Shown here: piece after piece, positions 27,428-36,100 of the stretch
Position numbering within the stretch: position 1 is the first letter of the stretch
How the letters are laid out: each line of letters starts with the position of its first letter
Origin: RGIG8306 sp964426655
GTDB taxonomy: Bacteria; Bacillota; Clostridia; Lachnospirales; Lachnospiraceae
Direction of reading: 5' to 3'
Length of the DNA stretch: 64,000 bases
Assembly: GCA_964426655.1 (NCBI GenBank)
Contig: CAYRQT010000004.1
Coordinates: 1 to 64,000, forward strand
Program-made: the position numbers and the translations under genes
The notes under the pieces: generated by a model
The model's input: only the letters and a program-made list of their open reading frames with translations
Databases searched by the model: none
What the model was told of the DNA's origin: nothing

Positions 27428-28222
27428 ATGATAGAACAGACAGCAACCAAAGAAGTGGAAATCGAAATCAAAAATCTGAGTGTCAGCTTTACAGACCCGA
27501 AAGGGAATCTGGTGCAGGCTCTGTCAGATGTTTCTCTGGACATCTGTAAGGGAGAATTCATTTCCCTTGTAGGGCCTTCTGGCTGCGGGAAAACCACGTT
27601 ACTGCGTACAGTTGCAGATCTGCAGGAACCCACAGAGGGACGAATCCACATCCAGGGACAGACCCCAATGGAAATTCGGCAACAGCAGAAGTTTGGTATT
27701 GTTTTCCAGAGCCCGGTGTTGTTTGACTGGCGGACAGTCAAAAAAAATGTGGAGCTTCCATTGGAGATTATGCATTTTGATAAAAAGGAAAGAAGCAAAA
27801 GGGCGGATGATATGCTGGAAATGGTGGGTTTGACCAAGTTCTCGGCCAGCTATCCTCATCAGTTGTCTGGTGGCATGCAGCAGCGGGTCAATATTGCCAG
27901 AGCCATCGCACTGCGGCCTGAAATCCTGCTGATGGATGAACCTTTCTCTGCTTTGGATGAATTTACCAAAGAAAAGCTCCATGAAGATTTACTGCGTATA
28001 TGGAAAAAGACCAATAAGACAGTTATTTTTGTTACTCATAACATTAGTGAGGCAGTGTTCCTTTCGGACAGGGTGTGTGTGCTATCCCCTCATCCTGGCC
28101 GCCTTAGTGCAGTTATTGATATTGATTTGCCCCGCCCCCGCACCTTGGAAATGAAGAGTTCTCCTGCATTTAATGAGCTTGTTCTGAAAATTCGGAACAG
28201 TTTTGAGGGAGGGAGTGTATGA
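27428..28222 (+). CDS. ABC transporter ATPase, NitT/TauT type (pyrimidine uptake)
   Basis: 264 residues from ATG 27428 with GTGGAG 6 nt upstream; an ATG at 27422 would add two residues. Walker A VGPSGCGKTTLLR, Q-loop FGIVFQSPVLFDWRT, signature LSGGMQQRVNIARAIA, Walker B ILLMDEPFSALDEFTKEKL and switch VTHNISEAV. Powers import through the two permeases downstream, with which it overlaps by 4 bp (ATGA). Substrate assigned from operon context. Confidence 0.93.
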   Translation: MIEQTATKEVEIEIKNLSVSFTDPKGNLVQALSDVSLDICKGEFISLVGPSGCGKTTLLRTVADLQEPTEGRIHIQGQTPMEIRQQQKFGIVFQSPVLFDWRTVKKNVELPLEIMHFDKKERSKRADDMLEMVGLTKFSASYPHQLSGGMQQRVNIARAIALRPEILLMDEPFSALDEFTKEKLHEDLLRIWKKTNKTVIFVTHNISEAVFLSDRVCVLSPHPGRLSAVIDIDLPRPRTLEMKSSPAFNELVLKIRNSFEGGSV

Positions 28223-29036
28223 AAAAAGCAAAAAAATGGCTGGTTATTCTGGTCTGGATTGCTGTGCTGGTTGTCATCTGGGAGCTTGCAGCGTTTGAAG
28301 TGGCCAATACGAAGCGTACGCCGGAAAATATCCTTCCCCATTTATGGCAGATCGTCGCTTCAGTTTTCAGCACAAAAGCGGTGAGCAATAAAATGACGGC
28401 CTGGCAGATTGTTTACACAAATGCGGGGGCCACTCTTTTTCGAGCGGGCATAGGTTTCCTCTGGGGGGTTGGNNNNNNNNNNGTAATGGATTCGTTTTGG
28501 CTTTGATCATGAAGGTTTCCGGATTTGTGGAAAAAACACTTTCTCCTTATCTTATGCTGATTCAGATGATTCCCATACTGGGTATGGCTCCCATCGTTCT
28601 GGCCATTACCAAGGACATTGAAAAGAGCCGTATTGTCATTGCCGCCATCTTGACATTCTATCCGGTGGCAACCAATACGTTGGCAGGTTTCCATGCTGTA
28701 CAGAAGGAAAAGCTGGAGCTGATGTATTCCTATGCGGCGAGTCCCTGGGCCATATATACAAAGGTGTTGATTCCTTCCGCAAAGCCCTATTTTTTTACCG
28801 GCCTGAAGATTGCAGCACCCATGGCCATAACTGCATCTATCCTTGTAGATACCCTGCAGGGCAATGGAGGGCTGGGCTGTATGCTGTCCCAGTCTCTGAA
28901 ACATGCCATGTCCATTTATGTGTTTTGGCAGATTGTTTTCTTTAGTGCATTTATCGGAGTGTTCAGCTTTTCTCTGATGGGACTTTTGGAGAAACTGGTT
29001 TCTCCGGAAAAAAGAAAGGGAGGTAAACAGAAATAA
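28219..29036 (+). CDS. ABC permease 1, NitT/TauT type (scaffold gap inside)
   Basis: About 272 residues. N-terminal helix KWLVILVWIAVLVVIWELAAF, then four or five more helices. The conserved cytoplasmic loop LELMYSYAASPWAIYTKVLIPSAKPYF is the EAA-type contact. Ten N at 28473-28482 fall between GIGFLWGVG and GFVLALIMK; frame differs across the gap only because gap length is arbitrary. Overlaps the ATPase gene by 4 bp and the next permease by 1 bp. Confidence 0.9.
28473..28482. other. Scaffold gap (10 N) inside permease 1
   Basis: Exactly ten N. Protein continuity (GFLWGVG... GFVLALIM) suggests very little sequence is missing. Confidence 0.98.
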
Positions 29037-29863
29037 TGATTAAAAGACCACCGACCTTATCTGAAAAAATCAAAAAAAGTCCCACAGCGACAAAACTTGT
29101 GGGTATTTTACTTCCCCTGGGTCTTGGAATCATTCTTTTGGTGCTTTGGCAGACGCAGCTGCTACACAGGATGTTGGGGACGGATACATTTACATTGCCG
29201 CTTCCCGGCAGAATTTTCAGTATCATGGTGGAAAATGGTGCAAAAATATGGCTGAATGCCAAGGCCACCATTCTGGTTGCACTTGTGGGACTTGCAGCGG
29301 GTTCTGTTATTGGGTATCTGCTGGCTATCCTGGCGGCCGTGTTTCCGGTGTGGGGAACAGGGGGGCTGGCCATTGTCGGAGCATTTAATGCCATCCCCAT
29401 CGTTGCCTTGGCACCGGTTATGACTAATTGGACCAAAGATTTTAGTAAGGATGCCAACACCCGAAGCATGCTGGCCAAAATCCTGGTGGTGACCATCATA
29501 TGTATTGCTTCCATGAGTGTGAATGCCTACAGGGGACTTACTGAGCTTCCACCCTATTCAGAAGATCTGATGCAGTCATATGCAGCCAGAAAAGTGGTTA
29601 TTTTTACAAAGCTCAGACTTCCAAACAGTGTACCTTATATATTTACTGCCCTGAAGGTCAGTGTGCCATCTAGTGTTATCAGTGCGCTGGTTAGCGAATA
29701 TTTTGCAGAATACATCATCGGTGTGGGACGACAGATCAGGGAAAACATCCTGCTGGCACAGTATGCCACTGCCTGGGCCTATATTACGGCGGCGTGTCTG
29801 ATTGGCATTGTAATGTATATCATATTGTTACTGGTGGAGAGTGTTTTGCTGAAGCGACGCTGA
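29036..29863 (+). CDS. ABC permease 2, NitT/TauT type
   Basis: 275 residues with six helices and the EAA-type loop (DLMQSYAARKVVIFTKLRLPNSVPY). Its start ATG shares a base with the stop of permease 1 (TAATG). Two different permeases with one ATPase is the usual layout of this pyrimidine/thiamine-precursor-like subgroup. Confidence 0.92.
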   Translation: MIKRPPTLSEKIKKSPTATKLVGILLPLGLGIILLVLWQTQLLHRMLGTDTFTLPLPGRIFSIMVENGAKIWLNAKATILVALVGLAAGSVIGYLLAILAAVFPVWGTGGLAIVGAFNAIPIVALAPVMTNWTKDFSKDANTRSMLAKILVVTIICIASMSVNAYRGLTELPPYSEDLMQSYAARKVVIFTKLRLPNSVPYIFTALKVSVPSSVISALVSEYFAEYIIGVGRQIRENILLAQYATAWAYITAACLIGIVMYIILLLVESVLLKRR

Positions 29864-29927
29864 ATTACGGCGAATGCCTAGGCTAAATATTATACAGGCC
29901 CGATTAGGGCAGGAAGAGGAGGAGTAT

Positions 29928-31109
29928 ATGAGAAAAAAAACAAATGCAATGGTGGCACTGGCGTGCGTAACGGCAATGTCCGCTATGTTGCTGGCCGGCT
30001 GCAGCAGCTCAGAAACTACAGAAGAAACGACTGCTGCAACAACAGCTGCTGAAGCAGAGGATACAACAGCTGCTGAGGCAGAAGAAACCACAGAGGAGAC
30101 CACAGAAACGGAGGGTCTTACCGCACAGGCAATCATCGAAAAGGCAGCCTCTGAGGGAAAGGTAGGAAACTGGGGACTTGGAAACGAGTATGAGGTCAAA
30201 GCCCTTCTGGCCAAATATGGGCAGCCTACAGATTATCTCAGCCAGGCGTTCGACATGGATGGATTTGATGATGACTCCATTCTCCTGGCATCTGCCATGA
30301 CCTATAATGAACTGGGGCTGGTAGTCAATGACTACGATGGCGGCTATGGATACGGAGATACGGTTGGATACATCGACATGAACGATGAGGGTGTGGCCAT
30401 GCTGGAGGATAACATCTTCACTACAAAAGCTTTCGCTGAGGCAAATCCCAATACCGTAAAAGCATTCCTGTATGCTTCCATGAAAGGATGGCAGTACGCC
30501 ATTGAAAATCCTGAAGAAGCAGCTGAAATTGTATACAACTACGGTTCCAGCGTTTCTGCTGAGCATCAGTCCTATATGGCTGAACAGGTTAAATACCTGG
30601 TGGAAACAGATACGGAAGGCAATACGGTTACGGAACTGGGCAAGATGGATGAGGATGCTTTGCAGACCACACTGGATCTGGCAAAAACCTATATTCAGCT
30701 GGATGACTCTGCAGCCGCGGAGGCTCTTCAGAGCATGACATTGGATGATATTGTGGACACATCTTACTGGGAAGAGGCTACGGCATCCGCAGATGAAGAT
30801 TTTGGTGAACTGGAGAAGACAGAAGTTTCCATTCAGCTCAAGTGGCTGCCTCAGGCACAGTTCATGGGCTATTATGTGGCACTGGATAAAGGGTACTATG
30901 ATGAAGTGGGCCTGACTGTTAACATTGTACCCGGTGGTGGAGACATTGGCGAGACCACAGCAGTTAACAATGGAACAGTAGATTTTGGTGTGACCTGGGT
31001 ATCTAACCTGATTGCAGCAGATGCAGCAGGAATGGATCTGGTGGAAGTGGCACAGGTTTACCAGAGATCTGGTCTGGTTCTGGTTTACAAATATGCAAAT
31101 TTTGAGTAA
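29928..31109 (+). CDS. ABC binding lipoprotein, NMT1/THI5-like, apparently circularly permuted
   Basis: 393 residues from ATG 29928 (AAGAGGAGG upstream). Lipobox LLAGC (Cys25), then an acidic Thr/Glu linker (26-62). In this family KWLPQAQFMGYYVALDKGYY is the first strand-helix unit of the mature protein, and the GKVGNWGLGNEYEV unit follows about 100 residues later. Here the order is reversed: residues 63-285 hold the GKVGNWG to DTSYWEEA part, and residues 290-393 hold the normally N-terminal part (KTEVSIQLKWLP to LVLVYKYANFE, stop). The C-terminal end YKYANFE would join naturally to GLTAQAIIEKAASEGKVGNWG. All parts seem present once, so the fold may be preserved. Expected to bind uracil, thymine or a related ring (operon inference). 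Confidence 0.85.
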   Translation: MRKKTNAMVALACVTAMSAMLLAGCSSSETTEETTAATTAAEAEDTTAAEAEETTEETTETEGLTAQAIIEKAASEGKVGNWGLGNEYEVKALLAKYGQPTDYLSQAFDMDGFDDDSILLASAMTYNELGLVVNDYDGGYGYGDTVGYIDMNDEGVAMLEDNIFTTKAFAEANPNTVKAFLYASMKGWQYAIENPEEAAEIVYNYGSSVSAEHQSYMAEQVKYLVETDTEGNTVTELGKMDEDALQTTLDLAKTYIQLDDSAAAEALQSMTLDDIVDTSYWEEATASADEDFGELEKTEVSIQLKWLPQAQFMGYYVALDKGYYDEVGLTVNIVPGGGDIGETTAVNNGTVDFGVTWVSNLIAADAAGMDLVEVAQVYQRSGLVLVYKYANFE

Positions 31110-31156
31110 GCATAAGAAGAAGTAAAAAGCACAAATAGCAGGTAGTATACGGAGGA

Positions 31157-31179
31157 GAACCCCCCCGGGGGGTTCTTTT
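31157..31179 (+). terminator. GC-rich hairpin between binding protein and catabolic genes
   Basis: GAACCCCCC/GGGGGGTTC with an almost absent loop, followed by TTTTC. It sits inside the operon, 48 bp after the binding protein stop, so it may reduce expression of the enzymes or stabilise the 3' end of the transporter mRNA. Confidence 0.7.
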
Positions 31180-31208
31180 CCCTGTTACCAGAAAAGGGAG
31201 GTTTTCTC

Positions 31209-32585
31209 ATGGATTTATTGATTAAGAACGGGACAATTGTAACAGCCAAAGAAACATTTAAGGGGGACATTGGGGTAACGGATGGAAAAATCACGGCAAT
31301 CGGCACGGATTTGCAGGGACCGGCCCCCAAAGTGGTGGATGCTACCGGCCTGTATGTTTTGCCGGGAGCCATTGATGCCCATACACACCTGGCCATGCCC
31401 TTTGGAGGGACCGTATCTGCCGACAGCTATTTGTCAGGAACCAGGGCTGCTGCCTGCGGCGGTGTAACCACTGTTTTTGATTACCCGGTGCAGCGTAAGG
31501 GCGGAACCATTATGGATCTTATTAACAGCAAGAAAGAAATCTGTGAAAAAGAAGCATGTGTGGACTATGCGTTTCACTGTTGCATCACCAATCTGAATGA
31601 CGGCGAGATTTTGAAAGAAATGGAAACGGCTGTGGCAGAGGGGATTACCAGCTTTAAGTGTTTCCTTGTATATAAAAGAGAAGGCATGATGGTGGATGAT
31701 AAGACCCTGGCCACACTGATGCTTAGAGCAAAGGAAATCGGGGCTCTGATCAATGTCCATGCGGAGAATCCTGATCTGATTGACTATTATGTGGAAAAAT
31801 TCCTGTCTGAAGGAAAGACCGGTCCCTGGTATCATTATATGAGTCGTCCGGAATTTGTGGAAGCAGAGGCAGATAAAAGAGCAGCTCACTGGGCAAAAAA
31901 TCTGGACACCTCCCTGTACGTGGTCCATATGGCCGATAAAGAAGGGCTGGAGGCGTTTGTTGATGCGAAAATGGGTGGTGCAGATGTTTACATAGAAACC
32001 TGTCCCCAATATCTGGAGTTTACCTGTGATGTATATAAAAGGGAAGACGGCCGCAATTTTGTTTGCTCTCCACCCATGAAGGGACAGGAAAGCCAGGATG
32101 CCCTTTGGGAAGCCATCAAAAATGGCAGCATCGATACAGTGGCTACAGATCATTGCCCTTTCCAGAGCTATGAAAAAGACTGGGGAAAGGATGATTTTAC
32201 AAAAATCCCCAATGGATGTGCCGGTATTGAAAATCTGTATCCCTATATGTTGGACGCAGCCAATCAGGGAAAAATTACTTTTGAGCGGGCGGTGGAATTG
32301 TGTTCTGCAAATCCTGCTAAAATTTTTGGCTGCACCAATAAGGGGTCTCTGGCCCTGGGAAAGGATGCGGACATTGTGTTATATGATCCCACTAAAGAGT
32401 TCACCATTCATGTGGACAACATGCATTCCGACTATGATCACACCATCTGGGAAGGGAAAACCCTTCACGGCTATCCAGTACAGACCTATTTGAGAGGAAA
32501 ACTGGTTTACGACCAGGGGGCGTATGTTGGAGAGCCAGGAGACGGTAAATTTGTGAAGCGTGCACCACACATAAGAAGAGCATAA
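31209..32585 (+). CDS. hydA: Dihydropyrimidinase (hydantoinase family)
   Basis: 458 residues. Opens the ring of dihydrouracil/dihydrothymine to N-carbamoyl-beta-amino acids. The binuclear metal site is complete: His58 and His60 (DAHTH), the carbamylated Lys150 (SFKCFLVYK), His184 (VHAEN), His240 (VVHMAD) and Asp314 (ATDHCPF). CSPPMKGQ is a substrate-loop motif of the group. Cytoplasmic. Lies between transporter and dehydrogenase genes, 12 bp before the latter; the three enzymes form the reductive pyrimidine pathway. Confidence 0.94.
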   Translation: MDLLIKNGTIVTAKETFKGDIGVTDGKITAIGTDLQGPAPKVVDATGLYVLPGAIDAHTHLAMPFGGTVSADSYLSGTRAAACGGVTTVFDYPVQRKGGTIMDLINSKKEICEKEACVDYAFHCCITNLNDGEILKEMETAVAEGITSFKCFLVYKREGMMVDDKTLATLMLRAKEIGALINVHAENPDLIDYYVEKFLSEGKTGPWYHYMSRPEFVEAEADKRAAHWAKNLDTSLYVVHMADKEGLEAFVDAKMGGADVYIETCPQYLEFTCDVYKREDGRNFVCSPPMKGQESQDALWEAIKNGSIDTVATDHCPFQSYEKDWGKDDFTKIPNGCAGIENLYPYMLDAANQGKITFERAVELCSANPAKIFGCTNKGSLALGKDADIVLYDPTKEFTIHVDNMHSDYDHTIWEGKTLHGYPVQTYLRGKLVYDQGAYVGEPGDGKFVKRAPHIRRA

Positions 32586-32597
32586 GGAGATAAGCGT

Positions 32598-34106
32598 ATG
32601 CCCTATGAAAAAGTAATGCAGCAAACACAGACGGGAAATTGTTTTCTTTGTGAGGAGGGCCCCTGTACCGGGGCCTGCCCTTACGGAATGAATCCAGACC
32701 GGGTAATCCGGGCGATGCGATTTGAAAACACCTGGACGGCGGAAAAACTGGCTTCAGACNNNNNNNNNNAGGGAGCACCTTGTGCAGGATGCGAAGAGGT
32801 AGCTTGTGAGAAAGCATGTTTGCGCGGAAAGGTAGATCAGCCGGTAGCCATTCGCACCTTGATGTCGCAAATGGCCAGATCTGCCCGTTCTCTTCCAACG
32901 GAAGCACCAGTGGACCTGTCCATGACTTTTTGCGGTGTAAAATGTGAAAATCCCTTTTTCCTGTCTTCGTCAGTGGTGGGTAGCAATTATGAGATGGTGG
33001 CAAAAGCCTTTGACATGGGATGGGGAGGCGTAGCTTTTAAAACCATTGGGACCTTTGTACCTAAAGAGGTCTCTCCGCGCTTTGACAAGCTGGCCAAAGA
33101 GAACAATCCTTTTATTGGTTTTAAAAATATTGAACAGATTTCAGATCATACTTTGGAAGAGAATCTGCATTATCTTAAAACGCTGAAGGAAAACTACCCC
33201 ACCAAAATCATTATTGCCTCCATAATGGGACAGAATGAAGAAGAATGGACATATCTGGCCCGCAAAATGGAAGAGGCAGGGGCAGACATCATTGAGTGTA
33301 ATTTTTCCTGCCCTCATATGACCATGGAAGGATTGGGCAGTGATGTGGGAACGAATCCGGAACTGGTGCAGAGATATACCAAGGCTGCACGAAAAGGGAC
33401 GCGTCTTCCTATACTGGCCAAAATGACGCCCAATATCACCAATATGGAACTGCCGGCCATTGCAGCAATGGAGAGTGGGGCAGATGGCATTGCAGCCATC
33501 AATACCATTAAGAGTGTGATGAATGTAGATCCCTTTACCTTTCAGTCAGGGCCAAACGTGGAAGGACGGACGGCAGTGGGGGGATATTCCGGTAAAGCGG
33601 TAAAACCCATTGCATTACGGTTTATTCATGATATGCGGAAAAATCCCAGGCTGGCTCAGACACCCATTAGTGGAATGGGCGGTATTGAGACCTGGCGGGA
33701 TGCAGTAGAATTTTTGACCATGGGGTGTGAAAACCTGCAGATTACCACTGCTGTTATGCAATATGGATACCGGATTATTGAGGATCTGGTGGAGGGAATC
33801 ACCGGATATATGAAGGAAATGGGCATGCATGATCTGACCTCAGTGATTGGTGCTGCTTTACCCCATGTGATCAGTGCAGAAGAACTGGATCGGGACAGTA
33901 TCTGTTATCCCAGATTTCAGAGATCGCTTTGTGTAGGCTGCGGTCGATGTTATCTCTCCTGCTATGACGGGGGGCACCAGGCCATTGAACGGGATGAAGA
34001 AACAGGAAAACCTATATTAAAAGCTTCGAAATGTGTGGGTTGCCATCTGTGTGTGACAGTCTGTCCGGTTGAAGCCATTACACCAGGGAAACGGGTGTTC
34101 CACTGA
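32598..34106 (+). CDS. preA: Dihydropyrimidine dehydrogenase, PreA-type with fused N-terminal Fe-S domain
   Basis: 502 residues, about 90 more than E. coli PreA. Residues 1-90 carry two C-x2-C-x4-C-x3-C sets (Cys15/18/23/27 and Cys62/65/70/74), resembling the N-terminal [4Fe-4S] domain of mammalian DPD and PreT. The FAD and NAD(P)H domains that normally follow are absent. The FMN barrel comes next: NPFFLSSSVVGSNYEM, ECNFSCPHMTMEGLGS, LAKMTPNIT, GGYSGKAVKPIALR. The C-terminus has two ferredoxin motifs (CVGCGRCYLSC, CVGCHLCVTVCP). At the position of mammalian catalytic Cys671 the loop reads GSDVGTNPELV without Cys. Reduces uracil/thymine with an external electron donor (inference). A 10-N gap lies at 32760-32769 and keeps frame. 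Confidence 0.9.
   Translation: MPYEKVMQQTQTGNCFLCEEGPCTGACPYGMNPDRVIRAMRFENTWTAEKLASDXXXXGAPCAGCEEVACEKACLRGKVDQPVAIRTLMSQMARSARSLPTEAPVDLSMTFCGVKCENPFFLSSSVVGSNYEMVAKAFDMGWGGVAFKTIGTFVPKEVSPRFDKLAKENNPFIGFKNIEQISDHTLEENLHYLKTLKENYPTKIIIASIMGQNEEEWTYLARKMEEAGADIIECNFSCPHMTMEGLGSDVGTNPELVQRYTKAARKGTRLPILAKMTPNITNMELPAIAAMESGADGIAAINTIKSVMNVDPFTFQSGPNVEGRTAVGGYSGKAVKPIALRFIHDMRKNPRLAQTPISGMGGIETWRDAVEFLTMGCENLQITTAVMQYGYRIIEDLVEGITGYMKEMGMHDLTSVIGAALPHVISAEELDRDSICYPRFQRSLCVGCGRCYLSCYDGGHQAIERDEETGKPILKASKCVGCHLCVTVCPVEAITPGKRVFH
32760..32769. other. Scaffold gap (10 N) inside the dehydrogenase gene
   Basis: Ten N between KLASD and GAPCAGC; the frame is preserved across it. True length unknown, so the spacing between the two N-terminal Cys clusters is uncertain. 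Confidence 0.98.
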
Positions 34107-34132
34107 ATGGAACAGGAAAGGAAGGAAAATGT

Positions 34133-35410
34133 ATGTACAAATGTAGTTTAGAGCGAATGACGGATAAGATTCAGACCATGAGTAAATTTGGGGATGCAGG
34201 GCACGGTGGCATTACCAGATACACCTTGTCCGAGGCGGATCTGTTGGCCAGAAAGGAATTCCTTCGCAGAATGGAGGCCATTGGTGCTGAAATTGAAGTG
34301 GATGATGTGGCCAATATTTATGCTACCCTTCCCGGTACTGATCCAGACGCTAAGCGGATTGTTATGGCTTCCCATTGTGATTCCGTTAAGAACGGCGGCA
34401 ATTATGATGGTATTCTGGGGGTAATGTCAGCCATGGAAGTGTTGGAGACAGTACATGACCAGAAGATTCCCCACAAGCATCCGTTGACAGCCATGATCTG
34501 GACAAACGAAGAGGGCTCCCTGTATCCACCGGCTATGATGGTTTCCGGTATTGTCTGCTACCCCTACCTGCCAGAGGATATTCGGGGGAAATTCAAGTAT
34601 GAAGATATGATGAATTCTGCCAGCATACTGGACAAAACGGATACCTTTGGAAAAGCATTGGCCAAATCTGGGTTTGTGGGTGAGAAAAAGAACCGGTTGA
34701 ACCCGGAACAGTATCTTTGTATGTTTGAGACCCATATTGAACAGGGACCTATTCTGGAGGATAATGGTAATGAAATTGGCGTGGTAGACTGTGTGCTGGG
34801 CATGTTCAACTACCGCCTGCGTTTTTACGGTCAGACTGTACATGCGGGGACTTTTCCCATGCCTAAACGAAAAGATGCTTTCTTTGCAGCTGCCCAGGCA
34901 CTCTGTTATCTCCATGAAGAAATCGATAAACTGGGAATTCAGGATCTGGTATATACTACGGGCGAAGTGGTTTGCCACCCATGCGTTCACACTTGCGTGC
35001 CGGATTATTTTGATTTCTCCCTGGATGCCAGACATGAAAATCCGGAAGAATTGGCAAGGGTGCTGGCTGTTGTAAAAAGCTGTGCAGACAAGATCTGGAA
35101 TGGCTGTACCTGTGAGGTGGTGAAAGCATGGAACAGAGATACCGTATATTGGAATAAGACGTTGGTGTCCTATGTTAAGAAATCTGCAGAGGAACTGGGG
35201 GTTTCCCATCAATACATTCATTCCGGAGCGGGGCATGATGCACAGTTTGCAGCATATATGCTACCCACTACCATGATTTTTGTGCAGTCCAGAGATGGAC
35301 TTTCCCATTGTGAGCAGGAGTATTCCTCGCCGGAACACTGTACTTCCGGTGCTACAGTCATGCTGAATGCTGTTTTGAAAGCGGACGAAAGTCTTGAAGA
35401 GGATATATAA
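34133..35410 (+). CDS. M20 N-carbamoyl-amino-acid hydrolase (beta-ureidopropionase type)
   Basis: 425 residues of the M20/AmaB-HyuC group. Metal ligands His81 (ASHCDSV), Asp92 (GGNYDGILG), Glu126/127 (TNEEGS), His201 (ETHIEQGP) and a late His in LSHCEQEYSSPEHC. The dimerisation domain contains YGQTVHAGTFPM. Converts N-carbamoyl-beta-alanine (or -aminoisobutyrate) to the amino acid, CO2 and ammonia, finishing the reductive pathway. Allantoate or L-carbamoyl amino acids are alternative substrates of the family; context favours pyrimidines. Confidence 0.92.
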   Translation: MYKCSLERMTDKIQTMSKFGDAGHGGITRYTLSEADLLARKEFLRRMEAIGAEIEVDDVANIYATLPGTDPDAKRIVMASHCDSVKNGGNYDGILGVMSAMEVLETVHDQKIPHKHPLTAMIWTNEEGSLYPPAMMVSGIVCYPYLPEDIRGKFKYEDMMNSASILDKTDTFGKALAKSGFVGEKKNRLNPEQYLCMFETHIEQGPILEDNGNEIGVVDCVLGMFNYRLRFYGQTVHAGTFPMPKRKDAFFAAAQALCYLHEEIDKLGIQDLVYTTGEVVCHPCVHTCVPDYFDFSLDARHENPEELARVLAVVKSCADKIWNGCTCEVVKAWNRDTVYWNKTLVSYVKKSAEELGVSHQYIHSGAGHDAQFAAYMLPTTMIFVQSRDGLSHCEQEYSSPEHCTSGATVMLNAVLKADESLEEDI

Positions 35411-35432
35411 AGGGGGTTTATGAATATTTTTA

Positions 35433-35465
35433 AAGGGTCGGAGGAGAAATCTTCCGGCCCTTATT
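35433..35465 (+). terminator. Terminator of the pyrimidine operon
   Basis: Stem AAGGGTCGGAGGA with TCTTCCGGCCCTT (13 bp including wobbles), loop GAAA, then ATTTTG. Ends the 27.3-35.4 kb unit. Confidence 0.85.
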
Positions 35466-35541
35466 TTGCAAAAAGGTGTTTCAAAAACAGGAAAATAGAG
35501 TAAACTTGAAGAAAATAAGGTTAAGAAGGAGCAAAGATCAC

Positions 35542-36033
35542 ATGGAGATTCAGGATGTCAGAGACTATATGGTGGAGTATTATAGAGGGGATCCCAAGAG
35601 AATGCAACATTTTTTAAAGGTACATCAGTTTGCTCGGTGGATTGGGGAAAAAGAAGATGTGGGAGAGGAAAGGCTGTTTAGCCTGGAGGTGGCAGCCTAC
35701 ATGCATGATATTGGCATCAAAGTCAGTGAAGAAAAATATCATAGCAGCGCAGGAACTTATCAGGAAATAGAGGGACCGCCACTGGCAGAGGCCTTCTTAA
35801 AAGCCCGGGGATGTGCGCCGGACTTTGTACAGCATATATGTGAGATGATCGGAAGTCATCATCATTACAAAAACATAAAAGATCCGGATCTGCAAATTTT
35901 AATTGAGGCAGACTTTCTGGTCAACGCTTATGAAGAGGAATGTAGCATGGCAGCTATCCAAAACGTACGGGATAAGGTCTTTCGCACATCAACAGGCATC
36001 TGGTTGCTAAATACTGTTTATGGATTAGAATAG
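35542..36033 (+). CDS. HD-domain phosphohydrolase
   Basis: 163 residues from ATG 35542 behind AAGAAGGAG. HD signature: HFLKVHQFARWI, AAYMHDIGI, and MIGSHHHYKN with ADFLVNAYEE. These give the His/Asp metal site. Substrate (nucleotide or signalling molecule) is not evident. It follows the pyrimidine operon terminator by about 75 bp and may be read independently. Confidence 0.88.
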   Translation: MEIQDVRDYMVEYYRGDPKRMQHFLKVHQFARWIGEKEDVGEERLFSLEVAAYMHDIGIKVSEEKYHSSAGTYQEIEGPPLAEAFLKARGCAPDFVQHICEMIGSHHHYKNIKDPDLQILIEADFLVNAYEEECSMAAIQNVRDKVFRTSTGIWLLNTVYGLE

Positions 36034-36100
36034 AAATCCCCCAATACAGAACTCTGACAGCAGGTACTGTATTGGAGGAGCGGATGAAAGAAAGAAAAGA

